Shown here: in pieces, positions 1-9,190 of the stretch
Position numbering within the stretch: the first letter of the stretch is position 1
Layout: every line of letters starts with the position of its first letter
Assembly (NCBI RefSeq): GCF_004514475.2
Contig: NZ_MYFO02000015.1
Location: 62,001-126,000, forward strand
DNA from: Paenibacillus athensensis
GTDB taxonomy: Bacteria; Bacillota; Bacilli; Paenibacillales; NBRC-103111
Reading direction: 5' to 3'
Length of the DNA stretch: 64,000 nucleotides
Notes under the pieces: model-generated
Databases searched by the model: none
Seen by the model: the letters and a program-made list of their open reading frames with translations, nothing else
What the model was told of the DNA's origin: nothing
Program-made: the position numbers and the translations under genes

Positions 1-2
1 AC

Positions 3-431
3 GCTGAACTGGTCAATGGACGTGAACTGTCAAGCTACCACAAGCGGGTATGGTGCAGCAATTTGAACCGACTCAGCATGTATAGAAGCGCGGAGCTGAT
101 GCAGCGCTTGGGCCTGCGTGAAGCAGCAGGTGCGCCGCTATCGTTTTTCAAGCTGCTCACGCCTACGTTGCCTCTGTCGATTCCTGAGAGCTATGTCGAT
201 GCGCTGCTGCCACAGCAAGCGGTGCGCTGGGAAGAAACCGTCTTTCGTTTGCCGCTCGACGAACGGGACATGTCCGTTGATCTGGAAAACCAGCATCATG
301 GCCGTATCGACATTCGGCGGCTGTCCGGGGCGCACCGCCGCACCGTTCAGGATATGCTCGTCAAGCTGTTCGATTGCGATATCAAATCGGCTCGGCGGGC
401 GTGGGCGCAAGTGCGAAAGCGCAAGCCGTAA
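3..431 (+). CDS. 3' part of an unidentified ICE protein
   Basis: The frame is open from the window edge, so the start lies upstream; an internal TTG at 63 is a poor start with no ribosome site. The visible C-terminal 142 residues are soluble and end in a basic helix rich in Arg and Lys (around AWAQVRKRKP). I do not recognise a family. It lies about 75 bp before the CpaE-like gene on the same strand, so it probably belongs to the same transcript as the Tad-like pilus genes. No signal peptide or membrane segment is visible in this part. Confidence 0.6.
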   Translation, partial: AELVNGRELSSYHKRVWCSNLNRLSMYRSAELMQRLGLREAAGAPLSFFKLLTPTLPLSIPESYVDALLPQQAVRWEETVFRLPLDERDMSVDLENQHHGRIDIRRLSGAHRRTVQDMLVKLFDCDIKSARRAWAQVRKRKP

Positions 432-505
432 GCTGGCATCGCGACGAAATGACTTCCATACAGGAATGAGCTTCGTCGCGAATTTATATGAAAGGAGATG
501 AAGAA

Positions 506-1348
506 ATGGGTTCTACCGTAGTATTTTGGAGTCCCGTTTCGGGGCAGGCAGGAACGACGAGTAACCTGATCGCCGCTGCTGCGCTGCTTGGGCTGGAGTA
601 TTCCGCGCATCAGCTTCTGCTCGGGCATGTGCAAAGGGACTATGCTCCCGTTGAACGTGCTTTTTATCCGAGGCGGGCATGGGTAAGCCAAGCGGAGGCT
701 CCCCCCGATGCGGGCATTGACGCTCTGCTTCGACTGCTCCAAAACCGGAAGCTGGAGCCGAAGCAGCTCAGGGATTATACGTTGCCGCTACTGGCCGAAC
801 GGCTCGACATTTTGCCGGGGACACACAAATCGGAGGCGTCGTTTACGTCAGGCGCACAGGAATGGCTTGCTCCTCTGCTGGATGTGGCGAAACGTGCTTA
901 CGATCTTGTACTGCTGGATGCTGGCAGCGGCAGCATGTCGGCATGGGCCTACGCGCTTATCCGTCAGGCGGATGTGCTGGTCGTAAACTTACCGCAAAAT
1001 CGGCTGCAACTGGAACAAGCATTTTCATCGTTGGACGATGAGCTATTTCTCTGCCGCAAGCTTCTGCTCGTATTCGGACAATACGATCCAAGGTCGATGT
1101 TGACCGTCAAAAACATCACGCGCCAGTATCGGCGCAAAGAACCTGCTTGTCCCGTTGCTCATAACACAGGCTGGCTTGATGCGACACAGGAGGGTGAAGC
1201 TGTTCGGTTTCTGTTTCGTAACCGTAACGTGCAGCGGGGCCACGAGAACGCGCTGTTTATGCAGCATGTTCGGGCGCTCGCTCAGACAACGGTTCGCCTT
1301 GCGGGGCTTAACGTCCCTCTGTTTGGCGGGAAGGAGGACGACCGATGA
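506..1348 (+). CDS. CpaE/MinD-like P-loop protein of the Tad-like pilus
   Basis: The start is ATG 506 rather than ATG 488, because AAAGGAGATG (491-500) is a good ribosome site for 506 and would lie inside the gene if 488 were used. The 280-residue product begins with a deviant Walker-A-like loop (SPVSGQAGTTSN) that lacks the usual GK, and has a Walker-B-like strand (DLVLLDAGSG) near residue 135. This fits the MinD/ParA-type CpaE or TadZ proteins that localise Tad/Flp pili. Missing lysines suggest weak or no ATP hydrolysis. Its stop overlaps the start of the TadA-like ATPase gene by 4 bases (ATGA), so the two are translationally coupled. Family assignment rests on the motif and the neighbour. 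Confidence 0.65.
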   Translation: MGSTVVFWSPVSGQAGTTSNLIAAAALLGLEYSAHQLLLGHVQRDYAPVERAFYPRRAWVSQAEAPPDAGIDALLRLLQNRKLEPKQLRDYTLPLLAERLDILPGTHKSEASFTSGAQEWLAPLLDVAKRAYDLVLLDAGSGSMSAWAYALIRQADVLVVNLPQNRLQLEQAFSSLDDELFLCRKLLLVFGQYDPRSMLTVKNITRQYRRKEPACPVAHNTGWLDATQEGEAVRFLFRNRNVQRGHENALFMQHVRALAQTTVRLAGLNVPLFGGKEDDR

Positions 1349-3207
1349 TCGTTCTGCTCAACGGCTTGCTGATCGCGGCCATCCTGATCGCCGCTCTCAC
1401 CCTGCTCTATTTGCGCATGAGCCGACGCTTGCCGGAGAAGTCGGAGGAAAAGCTGGTGTACACGCTTGAAGCGATGACTGCCTTCATCAAAGAAGCCCTG
1501 CATGAGATGACGAGCAGCAGCCTGATCGACTTCGGCTTGTCGGAGGAGGAATACCGCCGCCGCAAAAATAAGCGGGCTGAACTGAAAAAAGCGCTGCGCG
1601 GCTGCACATCAGGCGATTTGCGGGACAAGGCGTATGTGAAGCTGGTTATTGCCGATTTGCTGGACAAACGCTACGTCCTGAGCGACGAGCATTTGAATCG
1701 ACTGCTGCCGTTTAACGACCCGCCATCGCTCACGCCGCAAGACCAGTTCGACATTTTGCTCCATGTGTATAAGAAGCAGTATCGTGCTAAAGCGCTGGAT
1801 GAATTGATTCGCAAGTACGAGCTGGACCGCGCCAAACGCAGCCCGGACGACGAGCAAAGCGAATCGTACCGCATTACCGCAGAGGAAATCCGCGACATGT
1901 ATGAACAGGAATCGCCGAAGCTGTCGGCCGAAGACAAAACGCAAATTATCGTGCAGCGCATTTATCAGCAATACAAAGGGTTCAGCGTCATCGACGACAT
2001 CCGCGACATGAAAATTGACGGTGTATCGGGCGGCGTGTCCGGCATTCCACCTGCCATGTGGGAAGGCTTCGATGAAGACGCCCGACTGCGCGATGCGCCT
2101 AAATCGCACGACAGTGTATGGTTGTTTTACAAAGGAAAGTCGATTCATCTGAGCTTTCTGTCGTTTGGCTCGGAGCAGGAGCTGCGGCGCGTTTGTCAGA
2201 ACATTTATAAGCATAATTTTCCCGGCCAGTTGTCCGAAGCCAACGGCTTCAAGGTGAATGAAATGGCAGACGGCTCCCGCGTCGTCGTGCTGCGCCCAAG
2301 ATTCAGCGAGTCGTGGGCTTTTTTTGTGCGAAAATTTGATGTGCAGAGCGCGACGCTGGAACAGCTCATTCAGGATGACAATGCCGAGCTTCCGATTGGT
2401 CTTATTCGTTATCTGGTCATGGGCGAACGAATTACCGCCATTACTGGCGCGCAGGGAAGCGGCAAGACGACATTGCTGATGGCGATGGTGCGCTACATTC
2501 CGGCCTACCTGCCGATTCGAGTGCAGGAAATGAGCTTCGAGCTTCAATTGCGGAACATCTACCGGGATCGCAACATTTTGAGCCTGCGGGAAACCGAAAC
2601 GATTTCCGGGCAGGATGGCCTGGATATTCAGAAAAAGACGGATGGCTCGGTCAATATTTTAGGCGAAGTGGCGACTGACCCGGTCGCAGCGTGGATGGTG
2701 CAGATGGCGCAGGTCGCCTCGCTGTTCACGCTGTTTACCCATCACGCCAAAACGTTCCGCGATCTCGTCTTCTCGCTGCGCAACTCGTTGCTCAAAACGA
2801 AGGTGTTTACGAACGAGCGCATCGCCGAGCAACAGGTGGTCAGCGTTGTCAACTTCGATATTCATTTGCGCCGGGACGCAGACGGGCATCGCTATATTGA
2901 ACGCATTACCGAATGTGTGCCGGTCGAGCTGGAAGCCGCTTATCCAGCTACATTCCACGACGCACAGACAACAGAAGCGAAAATAGCAGCGTTCATGGAG
3001 ACGACGCTGGAATATTTTCGACGCACGACAGATCGCCCGTTGTATGAAGCGCGGAATGTGGTCGAGTATCGCGATGGACAATACGTAGCCCTCCATCCGC
3101 TATCTGAACGCAGCCGCAAAGACATTGCCGCTTGCCTTTCGGGGCCAGACCAAGCGGCGTTTGAGGCGTTTATGTCCTATCATTGGGGGGATGGCGATGA
3201 AGCTTGA
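1345..3207 (+). CDS. TadA/CpaF-type secretion ATPase with an N-terminal membrane anchor
   Basis: This 620-residue protein has a P-loop GAQGSGKTT at residues 368-376, followed by the arginine-rich strand typical of CpaF/TadA. A Walker-B-type stretch (VNILGEVATDPVAAW) comes next, then a His-containing motif (LFTHHAKT) matching the TLHA region of type II/IV secretion ATPases. The family normally powers assembly of Flp pili or pseudopili at the inner face of the membrane. Unusually, residues 1-24 form a hydrophobic helix, so the ATPase is probably membrane tethered. A charged helical region of about 200 residues separates the anchor from the motor. It overlaps the genes on both sides, indicating one operon with the CpaE-like and TadBC-like genes. 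Confidence 0.85.
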   Translation: MIVLLNGLLIAAILIAALTLLYLRMSRRLPEKSEEKLVYTLEAMTAFIKEALHEMTSSSLIDFGLSEEEYRRRKNKRAELKKALRGCTSGDLRDKAYVKLVIADLLDKRYVLSDEHLNRLLPFNDPPSLTPQDQFDILLHVYKKQYRAKALDELIRKYELDRAKRSPDDEQSESYRITAEEIRDMYEQESPKLSAEDKTQIIVQRIYQQYKGFSVIDDIRDMKIDGVSGGVSGIPPAMWEGFDEDARLRDAPKSHDSVWLFYKGKSIHLSFLSFGSEQELRRVCQNIYKHNFPGQLSEANGFKVNEMADGSRVVVLRPRFSESWAFFVRKFDVQSATLEQLIQDDNAELPIGLIRYLVMGERITAITGAQGSGKTTLLMAMVRYIPAYLPIRVQEMSFELQLRNIYRDRNILSLRETETISGQDGLDIQKKTDGSVNILGEVATDPVAAWMVQMAQVASLFTLFTHHAKTFRDLVFSLRNSLLKTKVFTNERIAEQQVVSVVNFDIHLRRDADGHRYIERITECVPVELEAAYPATFHDAQTTEAKIAAFMETTLEYFRRTTDRPLYEARNVVEYRDGQYVALHPLSERSRKDIAACLSGPDQAAFEAFMSYHWGDGDEA

Positions 3208-5263
3208 GTGGCTGTCCCTCCTGCTCGGCGTTGTTACCGTGCTGTTTCTTGCGGCGGTGGTGGCATTTCAATGGCTGTCCCGTCATGGTGCGGATTCGAT
3301 AGCGTTTCGGCAATACGAAGCGTTGCGCAAGCCGGGCCAAGCCCAAAAGAAGCAAGCGTTATATAGCTTCATGCAGCAGTTGTACGTCGTTTGCCAGCGG
3401 GTTCCGCTTTTGCGTGCCTACTTGCTGCATATCCGCAAGCGGATGACGATTCTCCAGCTCGGTGACGAATGGAAGCTGCGGCTGGAGACGATGAAGACGG
3501 CGCTGTTTATTTGGAGTGTGTTGCTCGCTGCGGCTGTGCCGCTTGCCATTGGCATGCGCGACCCGGCCTCGCTCGGGATGATCGGCATCGGCTTTTGGGT
3601 TGGGCATGGCATATTGTCGGATCATTTCGTGCATCGGCTGGATATGCGGCTGCTGCGGCAACTGCGGCTTTTTCTCTCGGATGTGCGTCACCATTACCAT
3701 CGTCATGGCATGGTCGAGGAAGCGATTTACGAAGCGGCGGACAGCGCGCCTTATGAGATGGCGCTTCATGGGCAGGAGCTGTACGACGTATTAACGGCGA
3801 GTGACGCAGAGCAGCGGCTGGCGGAGTATATTGAAGGTGCGCCGAACCGCTATCTGCAAGGCATGGCGGGATTGTCGCATTTGGTAAAGGAGTACGGCGA
3901 CAAGCGAACCGCAACCGGCTCGATGTACTTGAAGGCGCTTGGCAAGCTGGCGACGGAATTGAATCTGGAGCTGCTCCGCCGAGAGAGGCTTGGCTTCCTG
4001 TTGCAGGGGCTAACGGTAATCGCGTTATTGCCGCTGCTCTTTACGCGCCCGATTGAAGGCTGGGCAAGCCGCTACTTCCCAGCGATGGATGCCTTTTATG
4101 CGAGCACGACAGGCTGGTGCGTCAAGCTTGGGCTGATGGCAGTCGTCTGGCTGTCTTATGCGCTGCTTCGCAACATTCAGGAGCTGGACGCAGGTCTGAA
4201 ACCGACCAGCCGAACAAGATGGGAGAAGCGCATGTACGAATGGGCATGGATGCGCTGGCTCGCCTTTCGTCTCGGTCCTGCTCCCGGTTCCCGTGAAGCT
4301 GAGCGCGTGGTTAAGCTACTCAAGGAAAGCGCGTCACCGCTGCGTCTGGAATGGCTTGTTGTGCAGCGTATCGTGGCGGGAGGGCTGGCATTCGCAGCGG
4401 CCATCGGCATGTTTGTGGCGCTGCACGCGGCAAGCAGGCATCAAATCCTGTACGCTCCGGTAAAGCCAACGACGCTGTTTGGGCAGCTTTCTCCATCGGA
4501 GGAGGCAAAGGCGCTGGAAGCGGCGGCACTGGATCGGCGGGTCATCCATGCTGTGAAGGGGGTGAGCGCCCAAACAGAAGAAACCATGATCGCACTGCTT
4601 CGCCGCGAGCTGCCTGCATCGACGCAAGCCGAGCTTCGCATGACGGCTCGGCGTATTTTGAGCAAGCTTTCGATGCTGGACGGCGAGTACGTCAAATGGT
4701 GGGAGGTGCTTCTTGCATTGCTCGCAGGCTGGGGCGGCTACGCGCTGCCTGTTGGCATTCGCAGGTTCCAGCGGCGTATGCGGCAAATGGAGATGAAGCA
4801 TGAGGTCGATCAGCTTCATGCGATCATTGCCATGCTCGCGGACATGGATCGAATGTCGGTTGAGCAGCTGCTGATTTGGATGGAGCAATTTGCCCGCGTG
4901 TTCAAGGAGCCCTTGCAGACATGCTTGCTCCATTTCGAGCATGGTGCCCAGCAGGCGCTCGCGCAACTGAAAGAGGACGCGCCGTTTTTGCCGTTCGTCC
5001 GCACCGTAGAGAAGCTGGAGCAGGCTGTGCAGAGCTTGCCCATCCGAGAAGTATTCGACGATTTGGAATCGGAGCAGGCTTACGCGCAGGAGCAGCGCAA
5101 ACAGGAGTATGAGCAGTTGATCGAGCAAAAGGCGGGCTGGGGCAAATGGATTGGCTTTGCGCCGATGATGGCGCTTATTTTCGGCTATCTGGTTATTCCG
5201 CTCGTCCTTGCAAGCCTGAACCAAATGTCCGCTTATTATGAGCAGCTCCAGCGGATTCAGTAA
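3197..5263 (+). CDS. Fused TadB/TadC-like pilus platform membrane protein
   Basis: ATG 3197 is chosen because GGGGGG (3185-3190) sits 6 bases upstream; ATG 3191 in the same frame is possible. It overlaps the ATPase gene by 11 bases. The 688-residue product has a hydrophobic N-terminus, membrane pairs near residues 100-140, 265-285 and 300-320, and further pairs near 400-420 and 500-525. The last is at about 645-670 (GKWIGFAPMMALIFGYLVI). The repeated layout of cytoplasmic helical bundle plus membrane pairs resembles two T2SSF modules, i.e. TadB and TadC in one chain. These platform proteins couple the ATPase to pilin extraction. Sequence identity was not tested, so the fusion is inferred from topology and position. 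Confidence 0.65.
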   Translation: MKLEWLSLLLGVVTVLFLAAVVAFQWLSRHGADSIAFRQYEALRKPGQAQKKQALYSFMQQLYVVCQRVPLLRAYLLHIRKRMTILQLGDEWKLRLETMKTALFIWSVLLAAAVPLAIGMRDPASLGMIGIGFWVGHGILSDHFVHRLDMRLLRQLRLFLSDVRHHYHRHGMVEEAIYEAADSAPYEMALHGQELYDVLTASDAEQRLAEYIEGAPNRYLQGMAGLSHLVKEYGDKRTATGSMYLKALGKLATELNLELLRRERLGFLLQGLTVIALLPLLFTRPIEGWASRYFPAMDAFYASTTGWCVKLGLMAVVWLSYALLRNIQELDAGLKPTSRTRWEKRMYEWAWMRWLAFRLGPAPGSREAERVVKLLKESASPLRLEWLVVQRIVAGGLAFAAAIGMFVALHAASRHQILYAPVKPTTLFGQLSPSEEAKALEAAALDRRVIHAVKGVSAQTEETMIALLRRELPASTQAELRMTARRILSKLSMLDGEYVKWWEVLLALLAGWGGYALPVGIRRFQRRMRQMEMKHEVDQLHAIIAMLADMDRMSVEQLLIWMEQFARVFKEPLQTCLLHFEHGAQQALAQLKEDAPFLPFVRTVEKLEQAVQSLPIREVFDDLESEQAYAQEQRKQEYEQLIEQKAGWGKWIGFAPMMALIFGYLVIPLVLASLNQMSAYYEQLQRIQ

Positions 5264-5310
5264 GAACCCAAAGCTATTCAAAAACGTTGTTCAAGCAGAT
5301 AGCACTCACG

Positions 5311-5338
5311 GCACTCCCGAACGGGCGGTGTCTTTTTT
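5311..5338 (+). terminator. Terminator-like hairpin between platform and pilin genes
   Basis: CACTCCCG (5312-5319) pairs imperfectly with CGGGCGGTG (5322-5330) and is followed by a run of T (5332-5337). It lies before the ribosome site of the next gene, so it may lower transcription of the ATPase and platform genes relative to the pseudopilin genes, or act as an attenuator. Confidence 0.5.
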
Positions 5339-5374
5339 GCATGACCAGTATTCATACAAAGGAGCGATTTTCTC

Positions 5375-5854
5375 ATGTCCAATGCACAAAAAGCACTTGT
5401 CATGGCAGCAGGCATTTTCCTCGCCATTGCGCTGATTACACTCGCGGTCGTGCTGTTCATTTCCGCTCAGGATTCGACCAAGGCGGCGCAAAGCAATTTC
5501 TCGAACCTCCAAACCGAGCTTTCGCAAACGGCGTTTACGGTGTATGACAACACGACGCTGTCGGGCAGTCAGGTTGTCAACGCACTGCGCAAGTTCAGCG
5601 ATCAAGACCAGTTCGGCATTCAGATCGTGACGGGAAAAAATCGAGCTGGACAATGGTACGGCAAAGTCATCAATACGGGTGTTCCGCTCGATAGCGTCAC
5701 CTACGGCTCCGTGCTCGGTGCTGCACCAGGGCAACTGAGTCAGACGATGGATGAAGCGAATGTGAACTATGTAAACCCGAACGGCAAGTTTCGAGCGCAA
5801 ATCGTTAAAGACAGCAGCAACGTCATTCGCGGCATCGTGTTTATTCAGCAGTAA
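5375..5854 (+). CDS. Small pseudopilin-like membrane protein
   Basis: AAGGAG upstream of ATG 5375 gives a clear start. The 159-residue product has a short polar N-terminus, one long hydrophobic helix at residues 8-30 (LVMAAGIFLAIALITLAVVLF), then a soluble domain of mixed alpha/beta character with conserved-looking turns (GQWYGKVINTG). This is the layout of a class III or type IV-like pilin or pseudopilin. It has no obvious prepilin peptidase Gly/Glu site. It is the first of four small single-anchor proteins placed directly after the TadA and TadBC-like genes, which suggests that they build the filament or its tip. Family not recognised by sequence. Confidence 0.6.
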   Translation: MSNAQKALVMAAGIFLAIALITLAVVLFISAQDSTKAAQSNFSNLQTELSQTAFTVYDNTTLSGSQVVNALRKFSDQDQFGIQIVTGKNRAGQWYGKVINTGVPLDSVTYGSVLGAAPGQLSQTMDEANVNYVNPNGKFRAQIVKDSSNVIRGIVFIQQ

Positions 5855-5939
5855 GTCGTATGAGGCTAAAAATCAACGGGGCGTTCGAGCGTACACAGCT
5901 ATTCGCGCGGACGCTCCGGCTTTCCAGGGAGGAATCAAG

Positions 5940-6329
5940 GTGGATCATGCTCCAAGAACGATGATCGAGATGAGCGTGTCCGTGCTTCTCTTTCTGACGG
6001 CCGCCACGAGCGGTCTGCTGCTTTTCCAAACAGGAGCCGCGTTGAACGCTGCCGCCTATGTATCAGGAGCAACGCAGGATCGTAGCCTGCGACAGACGCT
6101 TTCTCCGCTGGCGGGCGATGGCTCCGTATCCGGTGCAGAGGTCGTTCAATCCATTGTCCGGCTGGAATCGGGAGACGGGGAGATTGTCGTGGACGGTGTT
6201 CGCTACGCGCCGCCCATAGATCGATACGGCTTCATCCCCACCGGGATTCGTCTGAACGGTCGGTATAAAGTGACCGTCGAACGGGATGCGTCTGGAGCGC
6301 TGTTGCGTACCATTTTTGTTTCACGGTAA
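5940..6329 (+). CDS. Small pseudopilin-like protein, GTG start
   Basis: GTG 5940 is preceded by AGGGAGGA at good spacing; no ATG in frame is as well placed. The 129-residue protein has one N-terminal membrane helix (residues about 10-32, SVSVLLFLTAATSGLLLF) followed by a small domain. The helix carries a Glu (MIEMS) just before the hydrophobic stretch, as in many pilin-like proteins. The C-terminal half resembles the preceding protein in layout: a strand-rich part ending GRYKVTVERD...RTIFVSR, compared with GKFRAQIVKD...RGIVFIQQ. The two genes therefore look like diverged paralogues. Role in a Tad-like filament is inferred from context. Confidence 0.6.
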   Translation: MDHAPRTMIEMSVSVLLFLTAATSGLLLFQTGAALNAAAYVSGATQDRSLRQTLSPLAGDGSVSGAEVVQSIVRLESGDGEIVVDGVRYAPPIDRYGFIPTGIRLNGRYKVTVERDASGALLRTIFVSR

Positions 6330-6341
6330 GGAGAATGCCCG

Positions 6342-6893
6342 ATGATGAACAGTTTCCTGAAAGCTTTTGCAGTCATCGTTGCCGTCCTTCTGTTGTACGT
6401 CTACCCCATTTCGGCGGCGCTGCGTCAGCAGGACGATGTTTCCGAGCTGGTCGTGATGAAGGCGACAGCATCATTTGTAGATGCGGTGCGGGACAAGGGC
6501 TTCGTATCGGCGACGATGTACACGGATTTTATGAACACGCTCGCTGCAACGGGCAACACGTTCGACGTGCAGATGGAGCATGGGAGCAAAAAGTACGTGC
6601 CTGTTTACGATGACCCGACCAGGCCGGATACGTTTCGCGGCAGCTACGAGGTGCAATTTGATGCGTTTTATAACGCGCAAATTTTGCCCGTTTTGTTCCC
6701 AAACAACACAGCGGGTAAGGACGACCCGGCACGGCGCTACCCCTTGCATGTTGGGGATACATTTACCGTGACGGTCAAAAATACGAATCGGACGCCCGGC
6801 ACGATGTTGTCCGACTTTCTGAACGGTGCGATCAGCCCAAGCGAGCGCATCTTCATTCCCTACGGCGGGGTGGTGCGCAATGAAATGGATTGA
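6342..6893 (+). CDS. Exported pseudopilin-like protein
   Basis: AAGGAGAATGCCCG places the start at ATG 6342. The 183-residue product starts with a hydrophobic segment (FAVIVAVLLLYVYPISAAL) that could be a signal peptide or a membrane anchor. Its soluble part is predicted extracellular (many Asp, Thr, Asn; no Cys). It overlaps the next gene by 14 bases and is 12 bases from the previous one, so it is part of the pilus operon. I do not recognise a named family; it may be a minor pilin or a TadE/TadF-like protein. Confidence 0.55.
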   Translation: MMNSFLKAFAVIVAVLLLYVYPISAALRQQDDVSELVVMKATASFVDAVRDKGFVSATMYTDFMNTLAATGNTFDVQMEHGSKKYVPVYDDPTRPDTFRGSYEVQFDAFYNAQILPVLFPNNTAGKDDPARRYPLHVGDTFTVTVKNTNRTPGTMLSDFLNGAISPSERIFIPYGGVVRNEMD

Positions 6894-7857
6894 ATGGGCG
6901 CTTGTCGGGGCGATGATCTTCCTGCCGTTTGCGACGGTGAACCAGCTCGAAACGGATATGCAGCGAAAGACGCTGCTCACCGAGCTGCGCTACAACACCG
7001 CGCTGGATACGGCAGTTGATGATGCGGCGCGGATGCTCGTCGTCAGCAACGATCAAGGACGAGAAGCGCAGTACGAATCGGCGAAACGAATCGCGCTGAA
7101 CAAGGACGAGGCCATCGCCGCTTTTTATCAGACGTTGTACGCAAATTTCGGCGTTGCCGACGATCCTGTTTCGCAAGGCGTGCTGAGTCGGTATATCCCG
7201 GCGGTTGTTGTGATCGGGTACGATGGCTTCTACGTCTATGCGGAGGACGAATGGACGGGCGCTGACGGCCATGTAGAGCGGAAAGCGGTTTGGGGGGCGA
7301 AGAAGCCCTATGCCTACGCCGATTCGGCAGGCAACAGCCTTTCGTTTACGCTCGACGACTTTGTTCTCGCCTACGACGCCAGCAGCCGAAGCTGGTGTGA
7401 AGGCTTGCGAATGGATGTGCAGCAGCAGACAAATATCCCACTTTTGCGGGACGCCGAGCTATTTGAGCAGACGCGCCGCACCACCATCATCCGCGCGATT
7501 GAGGATGAGCTTGCGTATCGGATCAACCAGCATAACGAATCGGTTGCCCGAAACGGCGTTGCCTACACGCTTACCCTGCCGACGATTTCGCAGGAGGAGT
7601 GGAATAACACCGTCGATGACGTAGGTGTTCTCGCCTTTCTTCAAGGGATTCCGATGGGCGGCAAGCTCTACAACAGCTACGCGCTTGGCGGGAGCCGCGT
7701 GTTGAAGAAGCCGGAGATTGTCGGGGTGAGGAAAAACGGTATGAAGGTGTATTACCGCAGTACGTGCGGCTTCGGTTACCCGGTGGAAGAAACATTCTCC
7801 AGTGAGAGAGCGGCAGCGAAACAAGGATACCTGCCATTTGCTTGCCCGCCGTCGTGA
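6880..7857 (+). CDS. Membrane-anchored protein of the pilus operon, TadE-like position
   Basis: ATG 6880 (MKWIEWALVGAMIFLPFATV) is the likely start, because it gives a membrane helix at the N-terminus and overlaps the preceding stop by 14 bases; the frame is open further upstream but without a ribosome site. The 325-residue product has one N-terminal helix and a large outside domain with a long helical region, then strands with aromatic residues (GYDGFYVYAEDEW). It is the last of the four pseudopilin-like genes. Function unknown; the context supports a minor pilin or tip protein. Confidence 0.55.
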   Translation: MKWIEWALVGAMIFLPFATVNQLETDMQRKTLLTELRYNTALDTAVDDAARMLVVSNDQGREAQYESAKRIALNKDEAIAAFYQTLYANFGVADDPVSQGVLSRYIPAVVVIGYDGFYVYAEDEWTGADGHVERKAVWGAKKPYAYADSAGNSLSFTLDDFVLAYDASSRSWCEGLRMDVQQQTNIPLLRDAELFEQTRRTTIIRAIEDELAYRINQHNESVARNGVAYTLTLPTISQEEWNNTVDDVGVLAFLQGIPMGGKLYNSYALGGSRVLKKPEIVGVRKNGMKVYYRSTCGFGYPVEETFSSERAAAKQGYLPFACPPS

Positions 7858-8077
7858 TGAGCGGCTGTTCATCCGGGATACGTAGAATTGTCCCCATTGT
7901 ATTCGAGGAATGCAGACTATCCATGAGTGAACCGCCCCTTCTCTTCACGATGGGACGCAAGTCTGGCTTAGCGCTTTTACGGAGTGTGGACATGTCCCAA
8001 GATCGGTTTTATGATAAACGTAACGGTTGCAATCACTTTCAAGACAGACTCGATCTTATCTGAGAGGAGCGAAACGT

Positions 8078-9190
8078 ATGAAGAAATGGGCATTGACGGG
8101 GCTGATCGTGGCGATGCTCGGCACACTGTTCAGCATGACGGCCAGCGCGGCGAGTAAACCGCCGACCTTTGTCAGTGTCGTCGTGGACGGCAAAAAAATT
8201 GGGTTCCCCGACGTACAGGCGTTTATTGATGCGAACGGGCGGACGCTCGTGCCGGTGCGTTTTGTCGCCGAATCGCTCGGGGCTAAAGTGGGCTGGGAAG
8301 CGAAAACGCAGTCGGTTCCAATCTCGCGTGGCGATCAATCCATCGTCCTGACGATTGGCCAGAACATCGTGCAAGTGAACGGCAAAGCGGTTACGCTCGA
8401 TACGAAGGCGATTTTAAGCGGCGGTCGGACGCTTGTGCCGCTTCGTTTTGTCAGCGAAGTGCTTGGAGCGAAAGTCGAATGGGATAACCCAACGGAGACG
8501 GTGTTTATCCAAACCCACGAGGACAGCGACGCCAAGGTTGATGAGTGGGGCCGCTTGATCCGCACGACCGATTTGCCGACAAACGCGAGCGACTATCCGT
8601 ACATTCTCGCGGATGTTCCGAATGAGATGTACGAGTTGGGCTACCCGCATTCTCACCCAACGGACAGCAAGGTTTCATCTGTCCTCTTTTCGACAATCCC
8701 GGAATTTAACAAGTACAACGTCGATATTTGGATGAGCCGATTGAAAACATTCGGCGCACTCTGGCTGAATGTCGATTACAATACGATTGATGAGGCGTGG
8801 GTGCAAGAGGTATTTGCTACCAAAGTGCAAAGCTCGGATGCGGAATTGAAATACATCCGGCGATACATGGACTGGGTCAAAGCGAACAAAATCCAGACCG
8901 AGGGATATCTTGATCCCGAACCATCCATGATTTACAAGGATGGTTTTGGTGACAATTTTGTGCGCACCAAGTTCAGGATAAAATTCATCTCTTACAAGGA
9001 AAGCAAAGACTTGATCTATGATGAATGGTTTCCCAAAAAACAAGCGTTTGAAAAAGGAGTTTGGTACGAGGGCTATTCCGACATTGCCTTGTCCACTAAT
9101 GTGGGCGGAGATTGGGGTAGTACGTTGAAAGTAAGTCCGGGTGCCAGTTTGTTCTTCAATTACATCATCCGAAAGGCGGTTTCGGAATAG
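8078..9190 (+). CDS. Secreted protein with copper amine oxidase N-terminal-type repeats
   Basis: GAGAGGAGCG precedes ATG 8078. Residues 1-24 are a signal peptide ending in ASA. Residues about 28-145 hold two tandem repeats of the copper amine oxidase N-terminal-like domain: SVVVDGKKIGFPDVQ... with TLVPVRFVAESLGAKVGW, then VNGKAVTLDTKA... with TLVPLRFVSEVLGAKVEW. This domain is abundant in Paenibacillus surface proteins and is usually not catalytic. The remaining 220 residues are a soluble domain that I do not recognise. The gene abuts the next one with no gap (TAG then ATG), suggesting that both products work together at the cell surface, possibly in mating-pair contact. Confidence 0.8.
   Translation: MKKWALTGLIVAMLGTLFSMTASAASKPPTFVSVVVDGKKIGFPDVQAFIDANGRTLVPVRFVAESLGAKVGWEAKTQSVPISRGDQSIVLTIGQNIVQVNGKAVTLDTKAILSGGRTLVPLRFVSEVLGAKVEWDNPTETVFIQTHEDSDAKVDEWGRLIRTTDLPTNASDYPYILADVPNEMYELGYPHSHPTDSKVSSVLFSTIPEFNKYNVDIWMSRLKTFGALWLNVDYNTIDEAWVQEVFATKVQSSDAELKYIRRYMDWVKANKIQTEGYLDPEPSMIYKDGFGDNFVRTKFRIKFISYKESKDLIYDEWFPKKQAFEKGVWYEGYSDIALSTNVGGDWGSTLKVSPGASLFFNYIIRKAVSE

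Noticed and set aside
1609-2547. 312-residue minus-strand frame opposite the TadA-type ATPase
   Set aside because: It is an antisense open frame caused by GC-rich codons of the ATPase; no ribosome site or motif.
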